NCBI RefSeq assembly: GCF_024227435.1
Contig: NZ_CP100445.1
Span: 2,043,369-2,107,368, forward strand
DNA length: 64,000 nucleotides
From: Natrinema caseinilyticum
GTDB taxonomy: Archaea > Halobacteriota > Halobacteria > Halobacteriales > Natrialbaceae
Direction: 5' to 3'
The notes below the pieces were generated by a model. It made no database searches. It saw nothing but the letters and a program-made list of their open reading frames with translations, and was not told where the DNA came from. Positions 42,299-51,805 of this stretch are shown one piece after another (within the stretch, counting starts at the first letter, position 1; each line of letters opens with the position of its first letter). Both the position numbers and the translations under genes were made by a program.

Positions 42299-44384
42299 CG
42301 AACCGAGTGCCGACGGTGGCGGCGACGACGAGAGGCGAACCGGCGACGACGAAACGCGATCCGAGGGCGACGAAACGCGAATCGGCGTCGACGTCGGGGG
42401 AACGTTTACCGACGTGGCGCTTTCGGTCGACGATCGACTCGTCACCGCGAAGGTGCCGACGACCGACGACCAGCACGTCGGCGTCCTCGAGGGAATTCAC
42501 AAGGCGTGCGACCGCGCAGGCGTCGCGCCGGGAGCGATCGACGGCTTCGCCCACGCGATGACAGTTTCGGTCAACGCCCTCCTCGAGCGCGACGGCGCGA
42601 GGACGGCGCTCGTCACGACCGAGGGGTTCCGGGACGTCCTCGAGATCGGCCGCCAGAACCGGCCCGCGCTGTACGATCTCGCGGCCGAGAAACCCGAACC
42701 GCTGATTCCCCGCGGCCGTCGATTCGAGGTCGACGAACGGACGACGACCGACGGCGTCGAGCGCCCCGTCGACGCCGACGAGATCCGCGACCTCGCAGCG
42801 ACCCTTCGCGACCGTGACGTCGAAGCCGTCGCCGTCTGCCTGCTGTTCGCGTACGCCGACCCCGAAAACGAACGGGCCGTCGCCGAGACGCTGCGGGAGG
42901 AACTCGAGGTCCCGGTTTCGGCGTCCCACGAGGTGCTCGCGGAGTTTCGCGAGTTCGAACGGACGTCGACGACCGCCGTGGATGCCTACGTCCGACCCGC
43001 GATCGATCGCTACGTCGGCCGGCTGGCCGAGGCGGCCGACGACGCGGGACTCCCCGCACCGTGGATCATGCAGGCCAACGGCGGCATCGCCGACTCGGAG
43101 ACGGCTCGCGAACGCGCCGTGACGACCACGCTGTCGGGGCCCGCCGCGGGCGTCGTGGGTGCGGCGGCGACCGTCGACGACGCCGACGTGTCCGGGCTCA
43201 TCACGTTCGACATGGGCGGGACCTCGAGCGACGTGAGCCTCGTTCGCGACGGACACGTCGAGCGGACGACCGACGCCGAGGTGGACGGACTCCCGATCCG
43301 AACGCCGATGGTCGACGTCCACACCGTCGGCGCGGGAGGCGGCTCGATCGCCTGGGTCGATCCCGGCGGCGCGCTCCGGGTCGGCCCTCGGTCGGCGGGT
43401 GCGGAGCCCGGCCCGGCCTGCTACGGCCGAGGTGGAACGGAGCCGACCGTCACCGACGCCGCCGTCGTGCTCGGCTACATCGGTCCGGAGACGGCGCTGG
43501 GCGGCGAACTAACGCTCGAGGTCGACGCCGCCCGCGAGGCGCTCGAGCGGCTCGCCGACGAGGCCGGACTCGAGGGGGCGCTCGAGGCGGCCCGCGGCGT
43601 CTACCGCGTCGCGAACGCGACGATGACGCGAACGATCCGCGGGGTCACCGTCGAACGAGGCCACGATCCCCGCGAGTTCGCCCTGGTCGCGTTCGGCGGA
43701 GCGGGGCCGATGCACGCCACCGAACTGGCGGAGTCCCTCTCCGTGGACCGGGTCGTCGTCCCCCGGCCCAGCGGTGTCCTCTCCGCGTACGGACTGCTCG
43801 CTGCCGACGAGAGCTACGACGCCGCCCGGACCGTCGGCGTCGACCTGGCGGCCGCCGATCCGGACGGTCTCGAGGACAGTTACGACGAGCTCGTGTCGGC
43901 GGTCCTCGCCGACACATCTGACGCGGACGCGGCGCGCGTCGAACGAGCGGCGGACTGCCGATACGACGGACAGAGCTTCGAACTGACCGTCCCCGTCGGC
44001 GACGAGTTCGACGAGGAAACGGTCGCAACGCGGTTCCGCGAGGCCCACGAACGAGCCTACGGGTACGCCATGGACGAAGCGATCGAGGTCGTCACCCTCC
44101 GTGCGACGGCGACCGTGCCCGGGTCCGAACCGGCCGTCCGCCACGACGGACGGGGTGACGACATCGTCGGCACCCGAAACGCACACTTTCTCGGCGTCGG
44201 ACCGCGCACGGCGACCGTCTTCGACCGGGATCGGCTCGCGCCGGGGGCGACGGTATCCGGACCGGCGATCCTCGAACAAGCCGAGAGTACGACCGTCGTT
44301 CCGCCCGCGTGGTCGGGCGACGTCCTCGCGGACGGCACGCTGGTGTTGTCCCGAGAACGCGAACCCAGGGAGGGGGCGCCATGA
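42288..44384 (+). CDS. hyuA: Hydantoinase/oxoprolinase family protein, subunit A
   Basis: A 698-aa ASKHA-fold ATP-dependent amidohydrolase subunit. An acidic tail (about 28 residues) precedes RIGVDVGGTFTDVALSVDD, the phosphate-1 motif. Further landmarks are GFAHAMTVSVNALLER, VTTTLSGPAAGVVGAAATV, ITFDMGGTSSDVSLV (phosphate-2), VHTVGAGGGSIAWVD and GPMHATELAESL. With subunit B it opens hydantoins, 5-oxoproline or N-methylhydantoin-type rings using ATP. The substrate cannot be told from sequence. The stop overlaps hyuB (ATGA). Confidence 0.93.
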   Translation: MTGDEPSADGGGDDERRTGDDETRSEGDETRIGVDVGGTFTDVALSVDDRLVTAKVPTTDDQHVGVLEGIHKACDRAGVAPGAIDGFAHAMTVSVNALLERDGARTALVTTEGFRDVLEIGRQNRPALYDLAAEKPEPLIPRGRRFEVDERTTTDGVERPVDADEIRDLAATLRDRDVEAVAVCLLFAYADPENERAVAETLREELEVPVSASHEVLAEFREFERTSTTAVDAYVRPAIDRYVGRLAEAADDAGLPAPWIMQANGGIADSETARERAVTTTLSGPAAGVVGAAATVDDADVSGLITFDMGGTSSDVSLVRDGHVERTTDAEVDGLPIRTPMVDVHTVGAGGGSIAWVDPGGALRVGPRSAGAEPGPACYGRGGTEPTVTDAAVVLGYIGPETALGGELTLEVDAAREALERLADEAGLEGALEAARGVYRVANATMTRTIRGVTVERGHDPREFALVAFGGAGPMHATELAESLSVDRVVVPRPSGVLSAYGLLAADESYDAARTVGVDLAAADPDGLEDSYDELVSAVLADTSDADAARVERAADCRYDGQSFELTVPVGDEFDEETVATRFREAHERAYGYAMDEAIEVVTLRATATVPGSEPAVRHDGRGDDIVGTRNAHFLGVGPRTATVFDRDRLAPGATVSGPAILEQAESTTVVPPAWSGDVLADGTLVLSREREPREGAP

Positions 44385-46018
44385 CCGTGAACACTGACGA
44401 GACGACCGACACCGACGACAGGCGCATGGATCCCGTCACGCTCGAGGTGCTGCGCAACCAGCTCGAGGGGATCGCGGAAGAAATGGGCCAGACCCTGATC
44501 CGGGGAGCGTACTCGCCGAACATCAAGGAGCGCCGTGACTGTTCGACGGCGCTGTTCGACGCCGACGGCCGGATGATCGCCCAGGCCGAACACATCCCGG
44601 TCCACCTCGGTGCGATGCCGGCTGCGGTCGACGCCGTCCGCGAGTGCGATCCCGAGCCCGGCGACGTGTTCGTCCTCAACGACCCGTTCACCGGCGGGAC
44701 TCACCTGCCCGACGTGACGATGGTCTCGCCGCTCGCGCCCGGGAACGGACGGGACGGCGAGGGCGACGACGGCGACAGCGATCGAGGCGACCGCGACATC
44801 GTCGGCTATGCGGTCTCACGGGCCCACCACGCCGACGTCGGCGGAATGACCCCCGGCAGCATGCCGGCCGGTTCGCGAGAGATTCACCAGGAAGGACTCC
44901 GACTCCCACCCACGCGGCTCGTCGCCGGCGGGCGACTCAGGGACGACGTCCGCTCGCTCCTCCTCGCGAACGTCCGCAATCCCCGCGAGCGTCGAGCCGA
45001 TCTCCGCGCCCAGCAAGCGGCGAACGAACGCGCCGAGTCACGGCTCGCCGACCTCTTCGCCGAACACGGCCGCGAGATCGTCCGCAACGGGTTCGACGCC
45101 GTGATCGAGTACTCGCGCGAGCGCGTGGAACGCGAGATCGAAGCGCTGCCCGACGGCAGCTACGAGGCGACCGACGTTCTCGAGGGCGACGGCGTGACCG
45201 ACGACGACGTCGAGATCGCCGCGACGGTGACGATCGACGGGACCCGGATCGACGTGGACTTCTCGGGGACCGCGGGGCAGGTCGCGGGGAACCTGAACGC
45301 CCCGCTCGCGGTCGCGAAGAGCGCCGTCTACTTCGTCGTGCGCTGTCTCACCGATCCCGAGATACCCCCGAACCACGGCTGTTACGAGCCGGTGACGGTC
45401 AGCGCGCCCGACGGGTCGCTGCTGGATCCCCGGCCGCCCGCCGCGGTCGTCGGCGGCAACGTCGAGACCAGCCAGCGAGTCACCGACGTGGTGTTCACCG
45501 CGCTCGCGACGGCCGCACCGGAGCGGGTTCCGGCACAGGGCCAGGGAACCATGAACAACCTGACTATCGGCGCGCGCGACGGCTCGTTCACCTACTACGA
45601 GACGATCGGCGGCGGCTTCGGCGCGCGCCCCGACCGCGACGGGATGGACGGCGTCCAGGTCGGGATGACCAACACGCTCAACACGCCGATCGAATCCCTC
45701 GAGACCGAGTACCCGCTCCGGGTCGAGCGGTACGCACTCCGCGAGGGCAGCGGCGGCCGCGGCCGGTTCCGCGGAGGACTGGGCCTCGAGCGCTCCGTGA
45801 CCGTCGAGACGGACGCGACCGTGTCGCTGCTGACCGAGCGGCGACGCTACGCACCGAGGGGCGTCGCCGGCGGCGAGGACGGCGCGACCGGCGAAAACCT
45901 GATCGACGGCGAATCGGTGCCCGCGAAGACCACCGTCGACGTGCCGGCCGGGTCGACGATCACCGTCAGGACGCCCGGCGGCGGCGGGCACGGCGATCTT
46001 GACGAGCGAGAGGAGTAG
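44381..46018 (+). CDS. hyuB: Hydantoinase/oxoprolinase family protein, subunit B
   Basis: A 545-aa partner of HyuA. DPVTLEVLRNQLEGIAEEMG is the classic N-terminus, followed by GQTLIRGAYSPNIKERRDCS, VLNDPFTGGTHLPDVTMVSP, AVSRAHHADVGGMTPGSMPA, QGTMNNLTIGARDGSFTYYE, TNTLNTPIESLE and a terminal TVRTPGGGGHGD. An Asp/Gly-rich insertion near residue 130 is unusual. It overlaps hyuA by 4 nt, so the two are co-translated. The operon ends here. Confidence 0.94.
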   Translation: MTVNTDETTDTDDRRMDPVTLEVLRNQLEGIAEEMGQTLIRGAYSPNIKERRDCSTALFDADGRMIAQAEHIPVHLGAMPAAVDAVRECDPEPGDVFVLNDPFTGGTHLPDVTMVSPLAPGNGRDGEGDDGDSDRGDRDIVGYAVSRAHHADVGGMTPGSMPAGSREIHQEGLRLPPTRLVAGGRLRDDVRSLLLANVRNPRERRADLRAQQAANERAESRLADLFAEHGREIVRNGFDAVIEYSRERVEREIEALPDGSYEATDVLEGDGVTDDDVEIAATVTIDGTRIDVDFSGTAGQVAGNLNAPLAVAKSAVYFVVRCLTDPEIPPNHGCYEPVTVSAPDGSLLDPRPPAAVVGGNVETSQRVTDVVFTALATAAPERVPAQGQGTMNNLTIGARDGSFTYYETIGGGFGARPDRDGMDGVQVGMTNTLNTPIESLETEYPLRVERYALREGSGGRGRFRGGLGLERSVTVETDATVSLLTERRRYAPRGVAGGEDGATGENLIDGESVPAKTTVDVPAGSTITVRTPGGGGHGDLDEREE

Positions 46019-46082
46019 ACCGGGGACACGGGACCGAAGCTCCCGTCGAAACGGGAATCGATCGAGGAACCGATCCGTCCGG

Positions 46083-46451
46083 TCAGACGTCCCCCGAACC
46101 GACCTCCGGGACTCGAGGCTGGTTCGGACTCGAGACGCGCGTCCAGACGGCGCGGGTTCCGATCGCCGCCAGTGACGTGAGGATGAGGAACGAGCAGAAG
46201 TACCACGGCTTGTACTGGATCACCGCGAGTCCTCGCGCGGGAGCGGGCACGATGCCGATTGCGAGCACGTAGAACGCGGTCAGGGCGTAAAGCGAAAGCT
46301 CGCGATGACCGTGCCAGTAGAGAATGCCGACGAGAACGCCGGAGAGCAGGCCGAGCTGGCCGGAATGGAGTTCGGGAATCGTGCTGAAAATCGACGACAG
46401 GACGGTCTCGACGGTAGCCATGACTACCTCACTCTCGTTCGTGACCGGCAT
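46083..46451 (-). CDS. Small membrane protein of unknown function
   Basis: A 122-aa protein (or 112 aa from the second ATG at 46421) with three or four hydrophobic segments: LGLLSGVLVGILYWHG, LYALTAFYVLAIGIVPAP and YFCSFLILTSLAAIGTRAV. Short and with no recognised family; perhaps related to small haloarchaeal proteins of about 100 aa. A hairpin at 46460-46477 lies just upstream. Confidence 0.65.
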   Translation of the reverse strand: MPVTNESEVVMATVETVLSSIFSTIPELHSGQLGLLSGVLVGILYWHGHRELSLYALTAFYVLAIGIVPAPARGLAVIQYKPWYFCSFLILTSLAAIGTRAVWTRVSSPNQPRVPEVGSGDV

Positions 46452-46459
46452 ACGACTCC

Positions 46460-46477
46460 GCCTGCACTAATGCAGGC
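46460..46477. promoter_or_regulatory. Hairpin or operator upstream of the small membrane-protein gene
   Basis: GCCTGCA (46460-46466) and TGCAGGC (46471-46477) are perfectly inverted around CTAA, 9 nt before the ATG at 46451. This could be a 5' RNA hairpin or a protein-binding site. Confidence 0.4.
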
Positions 46478-46748
46478 AATATGCCACCCGCTCGCACGCA
46501 GCTACCGCGGGCCGAGTGGGAATGGAGACTCCATCGTCGCAGGTCACCGGTAAAGCGCGGCGCGCATCGGCCCCAGCGTATTTTCAACGACGGCTAGATT
46601 CGATCTCGAACGTCGCAGATCCCGTTTGTCGCTCCTGACCAGTAGAAGGGGTGAAAGCAGGTCTCGAGAGGGCGGGTGGAGCAAACGGGACACTGGCTCG
46701 ATTATCCGGTGACGGTGCGTTTTTGACGTCGCTTCCCCACCCTCGAGT

Positions 46749-47519
46749 ATGGAACTCAACGGTGTGGCGGGGCTGCCCGAGATCCGCCCCGGCGACGACA
46801 TCGCCGAACTCGTCGCGGATCGGGCCGCCCTCGAGCCAGGCGACGTGCTCACCGTCGCGAGCACCATCGTCTCGAAAGCCGAGGGTCGCACGGCCGACCT
46901 CGAGGAGTATCCCATCAGCGGTCGGGCGCAGGAAATCGCCGACCGCATCGCCGCGGTGGCCGGGGAGGAGAAAGATCCCCGGTTCGCGCAGGCCGTCCTC
47001 GAAGAGAGCACGGAACTGCTGATCGACGCGCCGTTCCTGCTGACCGAGACGCGATTCGGCCACATTTGCGTCAACGCGGGGATCGACCGCTCGAACGTGC
47101 CGGATCACGATCTGTTGCTCCTGCCGAAACGGCCGGGCGAGAGCGCCGAGCGGATCCGATCGGGGCTCGAGGAGCGCGGGATCGAGGACGTAGCGGTGAT
47201 CGTCACGGACACCTGCGGGCGCCCGTTCAGGCACGGCCAGCGCGGCGTCGCACTCGGCTGGGCCGGGATGCCCGCGAGCCGAGACTGGCGGGGCGAACTC
47301 GACCGCGACGGCCACGAACTCGGCGTTACGGTTCAATCGGTCGTCGACGAACTCGCCGCCGCCGCGAACCTCGTCACCGGCGAGGGGGCCGGCGGCACGC
47401 CTGCGGTCGTCGTCCGCGACTGGGAATTCGGCGATCACGAGGGCAGCGACGAACTGTTCCGGTCGGTCGAGGAGGACCTCGTGCGTCAGGCGCTGCGGGA
47501 GTGGAGGGTCGACGGATGA
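46749..47519 (+). CDS. cofE: Coenzyme F420-0:L-glutamate ligase
   Basis: A 256-aa enzyme that adds L-glutamates to F420-0 using GTP. The conserved runs are IRPGDDIAELVADRAALEPG, DVLTVASTIVSKAEGRT, ETRFGHICVNAGIDRSNVP, LLPKRPGESAERIRSGL, VIVTDTCGRPFRHGQRGVAL and DELAAAANLVTGEGAGG. A TTTTTGAC element about 27 nt upstream gives a leaderless start. The stop overlaps the ATG of the next gene (ATGA), a pair that makes sense for F420 metabolism. Confidence 0.95.
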   Translation: MELNGVAGLPEIRPGDDIAELVADRAALEPGDVLTVASTIVSKAEGRTADLEEYPISGRAQEIADRIAAVAGEEKDPRFAQAVLEESTELLIDAPFLLTETRFGHICVNAGIDRSNVPDHDLLLLPKRPGESAERIRSGLEERGIEDVAVIVTDTCGRPFRHGQRGVALGWAGMPASRDWRGELDRDGHELGVTVQSVVDELAAAANLVTGEGAGGTPAVVVRDWEFGDHEGSDELFRSVEEDLVRQALREWRVDG

Positions 47520-48544
47520 GTCGCGAGCCTCGAGCCGAGCGAGAACCTCGAAATCCGACCTGGGCCATCGAACTCACCCCCGAACACCCGCCCGATCGAA
47601 TGGGCAACCTGGCGGCACTCGCGGAAACCGAGGGGTTCGAGATCGCGTTCGCGAGCAGTCACTACTTCAATCGTGATCCGTTCGTCGTCTGCTCGCAAAT
47701 GGCCGCGGCGACCGACGAGATTCGGCTGGGGCCGGGCGTCGTAAACCCCTACGAGACCCATCCGGTGAAACTCGCCGCCCAGATGGCGACGATCGACGAG
47801 AGCAGCGACGGCCGGGCCGTCTTCGGCGTCGGTGCCGGCGATCGGTCCTCGTTGTCGAACCTCGGGATCGAACGCGAGAAACCGCTCCGTCGCGTCCTCG
47901 AGACGTTCACGCTCGCTCGCGACCTCTGGGCCGGCGAGACGGTCACCCACGAGGGGACGTTCACGGCACGGGACGCGTCCCTGAACCTCGAGCCGCCGTC
48001 CGACGGGCCCCCGGTATACGTCGGCGCGCAGGGCCCGCACATGCTCCGGATGAGCGCCAAGCACGCGGACGGCGTGCTGGTCAACGCCGCCCATCCGCGG
48101 GATCTCGAGTGGGCGGCGGGCGAGATCGATCTGGGGCTGGACGAACGCCCGGCGGAACGCGGTCCGTTCGAGTCGCTCGCGTTCGCGAGCGTCAGCGTCG
48201 CCGGCGACGAAGCCGAAGCGCGGGAGGCGGCCCGTCCGCCGGTCGCGTTCATCGTCGGCGGCGCCGCAGAGCCGGTCCTCGAGCGCCACGACATCGACCG
48301 CGAGGCGGCGACGGCGGTGAGCGACGCGTTAGAGCGCGGAGCGCTGACCGAGGCGTTCGACCGCGTTACCCCGTCGATGATCGACGCCTTCTGTATCGCC
48401 GGGACGACCGAAACGGTCGCCGACCGATTCGCGGCGGCACTCGAACACGTCGACGGAATCGTCGTCGGTTCGCCGCTCGGGCCGGACCTCGAGGATGCGG
48501 TCGAGCGCGCGAGCGAGGCGCTCGATCGTGCGACGTCGCGGTGA
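47516..48544 (+). CDS. mer: LLM-class F420-dependent oxidoreductase (methylene-H4MPT reductase-like)
   Basis: A 342-aa luciferase-like TIM barrel, related to 5,10-methylenetetrahydromethanopterin reductase. PTWAIELTPEHPPDRMGNLA opens the barrel, followed by FASSHYFNRDPFVVCSQMAA, IRLGPGVVNPYETHPVKLAA, GRAVFGVGAGDRSSL and PPVYVGAQGPHMLRMSAKHA, with DGVLVNAAHPRD later. In haloarchaea, which use folate, the true substrate is uncertain. The 4-nt overlap with cofE shows a translationally coupled operon. Confidence 0.88.
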   Translation: MSREPRAEREPRNPTWAIELTPEHPPDRMGNLAALAETEGFEIAFASSHYFNRDPFVVCSQMAAATDEIRLGPGVVNPYETHPVKLAAQMATIDESSDGRAVFGVGAGDRSSLSNLGIEREKPLRRVLETFTLARDLWAGETVTHEGTFTARDASLNLEPPSDGPPVYVGAQGPHMLRMSAKHADGVLVNAAHPRDLEWAAGEIDLGLDERPAERGPFESLAFASVSVAGDEAEAREAARPPVAFIVGGAAEPVLERHDIDREAATAVSDALERGALTEAFDRVTPSMIDAFCIAGTTETVADRFAAALEHVDGIVVGSPLGPDLEDAVERASEALDRATSR

Positions 48545-48649
48545 CCGGGAGCATCGGACTGGCCGATCGTGTGTATTCTGCGGCCAGCGGTGAACAGTGA
48601 GCGTGAGTCGTCGGCGACGTGCGGAGAGTAGCGATGGACGGAACGGGCC

Positions 48650-48844
48650 TCAGCTCGCGGTGAAGAGGCTGCCGACGGCACCGAGGGAGAGGATGCCGAA
48701 GACGCCCATCGTGAAGGTGACGAGCAGCGCACCGATCAGGATCAAAAGCGGCGCGAGCCCCGCACCCGTCGCCACGTCGCTGAAGAGGTCGGTCATTTCG
48801 ACGAGATTGTCCACGATGATGTTCATCGGTGTGAACGTGTCCAT
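48650..48844 (-). CDS. Small single-helix membrane protein
   Basis: A 64-aa protein. A polar N-terminus (about 28 residues) is followed by hydrophobic segments APLLILIGALLVTFTMGVFG and ILSLGAVGSLF. No family recognised. A modest TATA-like element lies about 27 nt upstream. It is divergent from the zinc-ribbon gene. Confidence 0.65.
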   Translation of the reverse strand: MDTFTPMNIIVDNLVEMTDLFSDVATGAGLAPLLILIGALLVTFTMGVFGILSLGAVGSLFTAS

Positions 48845-48930
48845 ATTCGGGGGTTGTGACCGGTCCTACTTGGCCGTGCCGGTCCCGCGTCGACGGAGCG
48901 ATTAAGCCGCTCCCGTTCGTATCTCGGTCC

Positions 48931-49188
48931 GTGACCGACGACGCGACGCTCTCGGATTTCGTCTCGAACACCGACGAGGAGACCGACAACGCGTCCGACG
49001 GATCGGACGATCGCGACGAATCGGCCGCCGACTCGAGCGCGTTCGACGATTCGCAGAACGGCCACGGCGACGTCGAGTGTTCGACGTTCGCGTCCGGCGA
49101 CTACCGGTGTGTTCGGTGCGACGAGACGACGGGCCGCGTCTGGCGCGAGGACGGTGAACTGGTCTGTCCGGAATGCAAAACGTGGTGA
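48931..49188 (+). CDS. Acidic protein with a C-terminal zinc ribbon (DUF7573-like)
   Basis: An 85-aa protein starting at GTG 48931, 27 nt from a GATTAAG promoter element. The first half is acidic and disordered. The last 40 residues hold DYRCVRCDETTGRVWREDG and ELVCPECKTW, a two-knuckle zinc ribbon (C-x2-C, C-x2-C). Probable DNA/RNA- or protein-binding role. The family name is tentative. Confidence 0.75.
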   Translation: MTDDATLSDFVSNTDEETDNASDGSDDRDESAADSSAFDDSQNGHGDVECSTFASGDYRCVRCDETTGRVWREDGELVCPECKTW

Positions 49189-49251
49189 ACCGTCCCCGGA
49201 GACGGTAATCGCGGGCTTTTCGAGGCGTCCCTGCGAGTGTACCCCCGAACA

Positions 49252-49260
49252 TTTATATTT
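49252..49260 (+). promoter_or_regulatory. TATA box of the cold-shock gene
   Basis: TTTATATTT, 25-33 nt upstream of the ATG at 49285. One of the strongest TATA boxes in the window. Confidence 0.6.
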
Positions 49261-49284
49261 GCGTCGTGGGTTTGTTTACCTGCA

Positions 49285-49479
49285 ATGGCGAAAGGTACGG
49301 TCGCATTCTTCAACGACACCGGCGGCTACGGATTCATCGAGACCGACGACGCGGACGAGGACGTGTTCTTCCACATGGAGGACATCGGCGGTCCTGATCT
49401 GGAGGAGGGTCAGGAACTGGAGTTCGAAATCGTCGAGGCCGAGAAGGGGCCACGCGCGACGAACGTCGAGCGTCTCTAG
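49285..49479 (+). CDS. cspA: Cold-shock domain protein
   Basis: A 64-aa OB-fold single-stranded nucleic-acid-binding protein. GTVAFFNDTGGYGFIETDDA contains RNP1-like aromatic residues, VFFHMEDIGG is RNP2-like, and EFEIVEAEKGPRATNV completes the barrel. Typical haloarchaeal length. Predicted mRNA leader only a few nt. Confidence 0.95.
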   Translation: MAKGTVAFFNDTGGYGFIETDDADEDVFFHMEDIGGPDLEEGQELEFEIVEAEKGPRATNVERL

Positions 49480-49724
49480 GCAATTCCGACAGGGGGCATC
49501 GTTTTCAGACCGCTAGTTCGAAAGCGACAGCGCTGCTGGCCGCCCCGGGAGCGCAGCGCGTCGTGACTCGATTCGGCCCGCGCGGTACACGGCGACTGGA
49601 GAGGCGACCGCGTCGGACAACTCGCCGCACCGGTAGTTCACATGACACAAAACATATGTTCCGCAGACACGGATTACGGAGCAACGACCGGGTCGCCCGG
49701 GCCCCCACCGATACCTTCGAGACT

Positions 49725-50705
49725 ATGACCAATGTCAACCCGACAGCGGATGCAGGTACTGCGTCGACGGCCGACGGCACGGCCCTTCAGATATCGACGG
49801 TCGAGCGACTGTGTGCCGATATCCAGGAAAACGTCGCGCGCGTGATCGTCGGCCACGAGGACGTGATCGAACACGTCGTGACCGCTATTCTCGGGCGCGG
49901 ACACGTTCTCCTCGACGACGTCCCCGGCGTCGGTAAAACCATGCTCGCGCGCTCTATCGCCAGATCGGTCGACTGCACGTTCAGCCGCGTCCAGTTCACG
50001 CCCGACCTCCTCCCGACCGACGTCACCGGCGTCAACGTATTCAACCAGAAGACCCGCGAATTCGAGTTCCAGTCCGGCCCCATTTTCGGCAACATCGTTC
50101 TCGGCGACGAGATCAACCGCGCCCCGCCGAAGACGCAGGCGGCGCTGCTCGAGGCCATGGAAGAAGGGCAGGTGACCGTCGACGGGACGACGCGGGCGCT
50201 TCCGACGCCATTTACGGTCATCGCGACCCAGAACGCCGTCGAACCGAACCGAACCTACGACCTGCCGTTCGCCGAAGTCGACCGGTTCATGAAGAAACTT
50301 CACCTGGGCTATCCCGATCCCGACCAGGAAGCGGAGTTGCTCGGCCGAACGGTCGGCGATCACCCCATCGAGTCGCTCGAGCCGGTGACCGACCGCGAGA
50401 CGCTCGTCGCCGCCCGCGAAACCGTCTCGACGATTCGGGTCGCCGAACCGGTCCGGAAATACGCGACGCGGCTGGCGGCGTACACCCGCGAAAACGCTCA
50501 CATCGGCGTCAGCCCCCGCGGGACGATCTCGCTGCTTCGCGCGGCCCAGGCGCGTGCCGTCACCGACGGCCGGGAGTACGTGATTCCCGACGACGTTCAG
50601 ATCGAGGCCCCCGTCGTGATGAGCCACCGGATCAAGACGACCGGCCGCGATCAGGACGGAACGGCGGTCGTCGAGGACGCACTCGAGCGCGTGTCCGTCG
50701 AATGA
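49725..50705 (+). CDS. MoxR-family AAA+ ATPase
   Basis: A 326-aa AAA+ chaperone-like ATPase. Walker A is DDVPGVGKTMLARSIA (about residue 66), Walker B IVLGDEINRAPPKTQ (about 126), sensor 1 FTVIATQNAVEPNRTYDLPF, and VSPRGTISLLRAAQARA the lid. It starts at ATG 49725; frames further upstream are unrelated. The stop overlaps the DUF58 ATG, beginning a three-gene operon. MoxR with DUF58 and a transglutaminase is a widespread module linked to protein maturation or stress at the cell envelope. Confidence 0.94.
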   Translation: MTNVNPTADAGTASTADGTALQISTVERLCADIQENVARVIVGHEDVIEHVVTAILGRGHVLLDDVPGVGKTMLARSIARSVDCTFSRVQFTPDLLPTDVTGVNVFNQKTREFEFQSGPIFGNIVLGDEINRAPPKTQAALLEAMEEGQVTVDGTTRALPTPFTVIATQNAVEPNRTYDLPFAEVDRFMKKLHLGYPDPDQEAELLGRTVGDHPIESLEPVTDRETLVAARETVSTIRVAEPVRKYATRLAAYTRENAHIGVSPRGTISLLRAAQARAVTDGREYVIPDDVQIEAPVVMSHRIKTTGRDQDGTAVVEDALERVSVE

Positions 50706-51805
50706 GGCCGAGACTGACGATCCGCGGCTGGACCGTCGTCGCCGTCATCCTCGCCGCCGTCGCGATGAGCTGGTGGTTCGGCCCCCGGGCGCTCAACGCG
50801 GTCGTCGTGCCGCTCGGTGTCGTCCTGCTGGCCGGCGTGGCCGCCGTCGTCCGTGCCGACCGGCCGCAGGTCCATCGCCACGCCGTTCCAGACGGGTTCA
50901 TCGGCGAGCAGCGGCGGGTCGAAGTCGCCATCGAGACCGACGGCCCTGTCGCCGCGACCGTCCGCGATACGGTCGGCGAGGGGGTCTCGGCCACCGACGA
51001 GCCGATCGCGGAGACGACGCTCGCGGGCGACGAGACCGTCGCGTACGACGTGCGACTCGAGCGACGAGGTAACAATCGGGTCGGCCCGCTGTCGATCGCA
51101 GTCCAGGACGTCCTCGGACTCGTAGCGCGGCCGTTCGAGTACGAGGAAACGACCCCCGTCCTCGTCTATCCGCACGTTCGCGACCTGGGCCGCGGGTCCG
51201 TCGCCGATCTCCGGACGCTCACCGGCCTCGCCGATCGACGCGATCAGCGGGAGTTCGACTACCTCCGGGAGTACCGCCGCGGCGACTCGCTTCGCGACGT
51301 CCACTGGAAGAGCGCCGCCAAACGCCCCGGCGACGAACTGACCGTCGTGGAGTACGCGGACGACGAGGACGGGACAGCCGTCACGGTGGCCGCCGAGTGT
51401 CCCCCGCGCGGATTCGACGGCGCCACCGACCGCGTCGACGAGATGGCCGCTGCTGCCGCCAGCGTCGCGACCTACCTCCTCGAGCGGGGCACGACGGTCG
51501 GGATCGCCCTCCCGAAGGCGTCTCGCCCGCCGGGAGCGGGTCGTACGCACCACCGGGAGTTGCTGCGGTTACTCGCCGTCGCCGAGCCCGGCGAACTTCC
51601 GGAGCGAACCCGCCGGGACGCGGACGTTCTGGTTCGAACCGAGGCGGACGGGACGACGATCGTCGTCGACGGTCGCGAGATTCCGTTCGACCGGCTCAGT
51701 GGCGGGGGCCGATCAGAGGGAGCGAGCCGAGTCCACCGAGAGCGGATCGAACGCGACGATCGAAGCGACCACCACACCGGCAGTTCGTCGGGGATGACCG
51801 CATGA
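50702..51805 (+). CDS. DUF58 family protein
   Basis: A 367-aa protein. Two hydrophobic segments (TVVAVILAAVAMSWWFGP and VVVPLGVVLLAGVAAVV) are followed by a vWA-like DUF58 domain whose hallmark is DRRDQREFDYLREYRRGDSL then RDVHWKSAAKRPGDELTV. The C-terminus is Arg/Asp-rich. It overlaps MoxR (ATGA) and the transglutaminase gene (ATGA), so all three are translationally coupled. Confidence 0.93.
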   Translation: MRPRLTIRGWTVVAVILAAVAMSWWFGPRALNAVVVPLGVVLLAGVAAVVRADRPQVHRHAVPDGFIGEQRRVEVAIETDGPVAATVRDTVGEGVSATDEPIAETTLAGDETVAYDVRLERRGNNRVGPLSIAVQDVLGLVARPFEYEETTPVLVYPHVRDLGRGSVADLRTLTGLADRRDQREFDYLREYRRGDSLRDVHWKSAAKRPGDELTVVEYADDEDGTAVTVAAECPPRGFDGATDRVDEMAAAAASVATYLLERGTTVGIALPKASRPPGAGRTHHRELLRLLAVAEPGELPERTRRDADVLVRTEADGTTIVVDGREIPFDRLSGGGRSEGASRVHRERIERDDRSDHHTGSSSGMTA

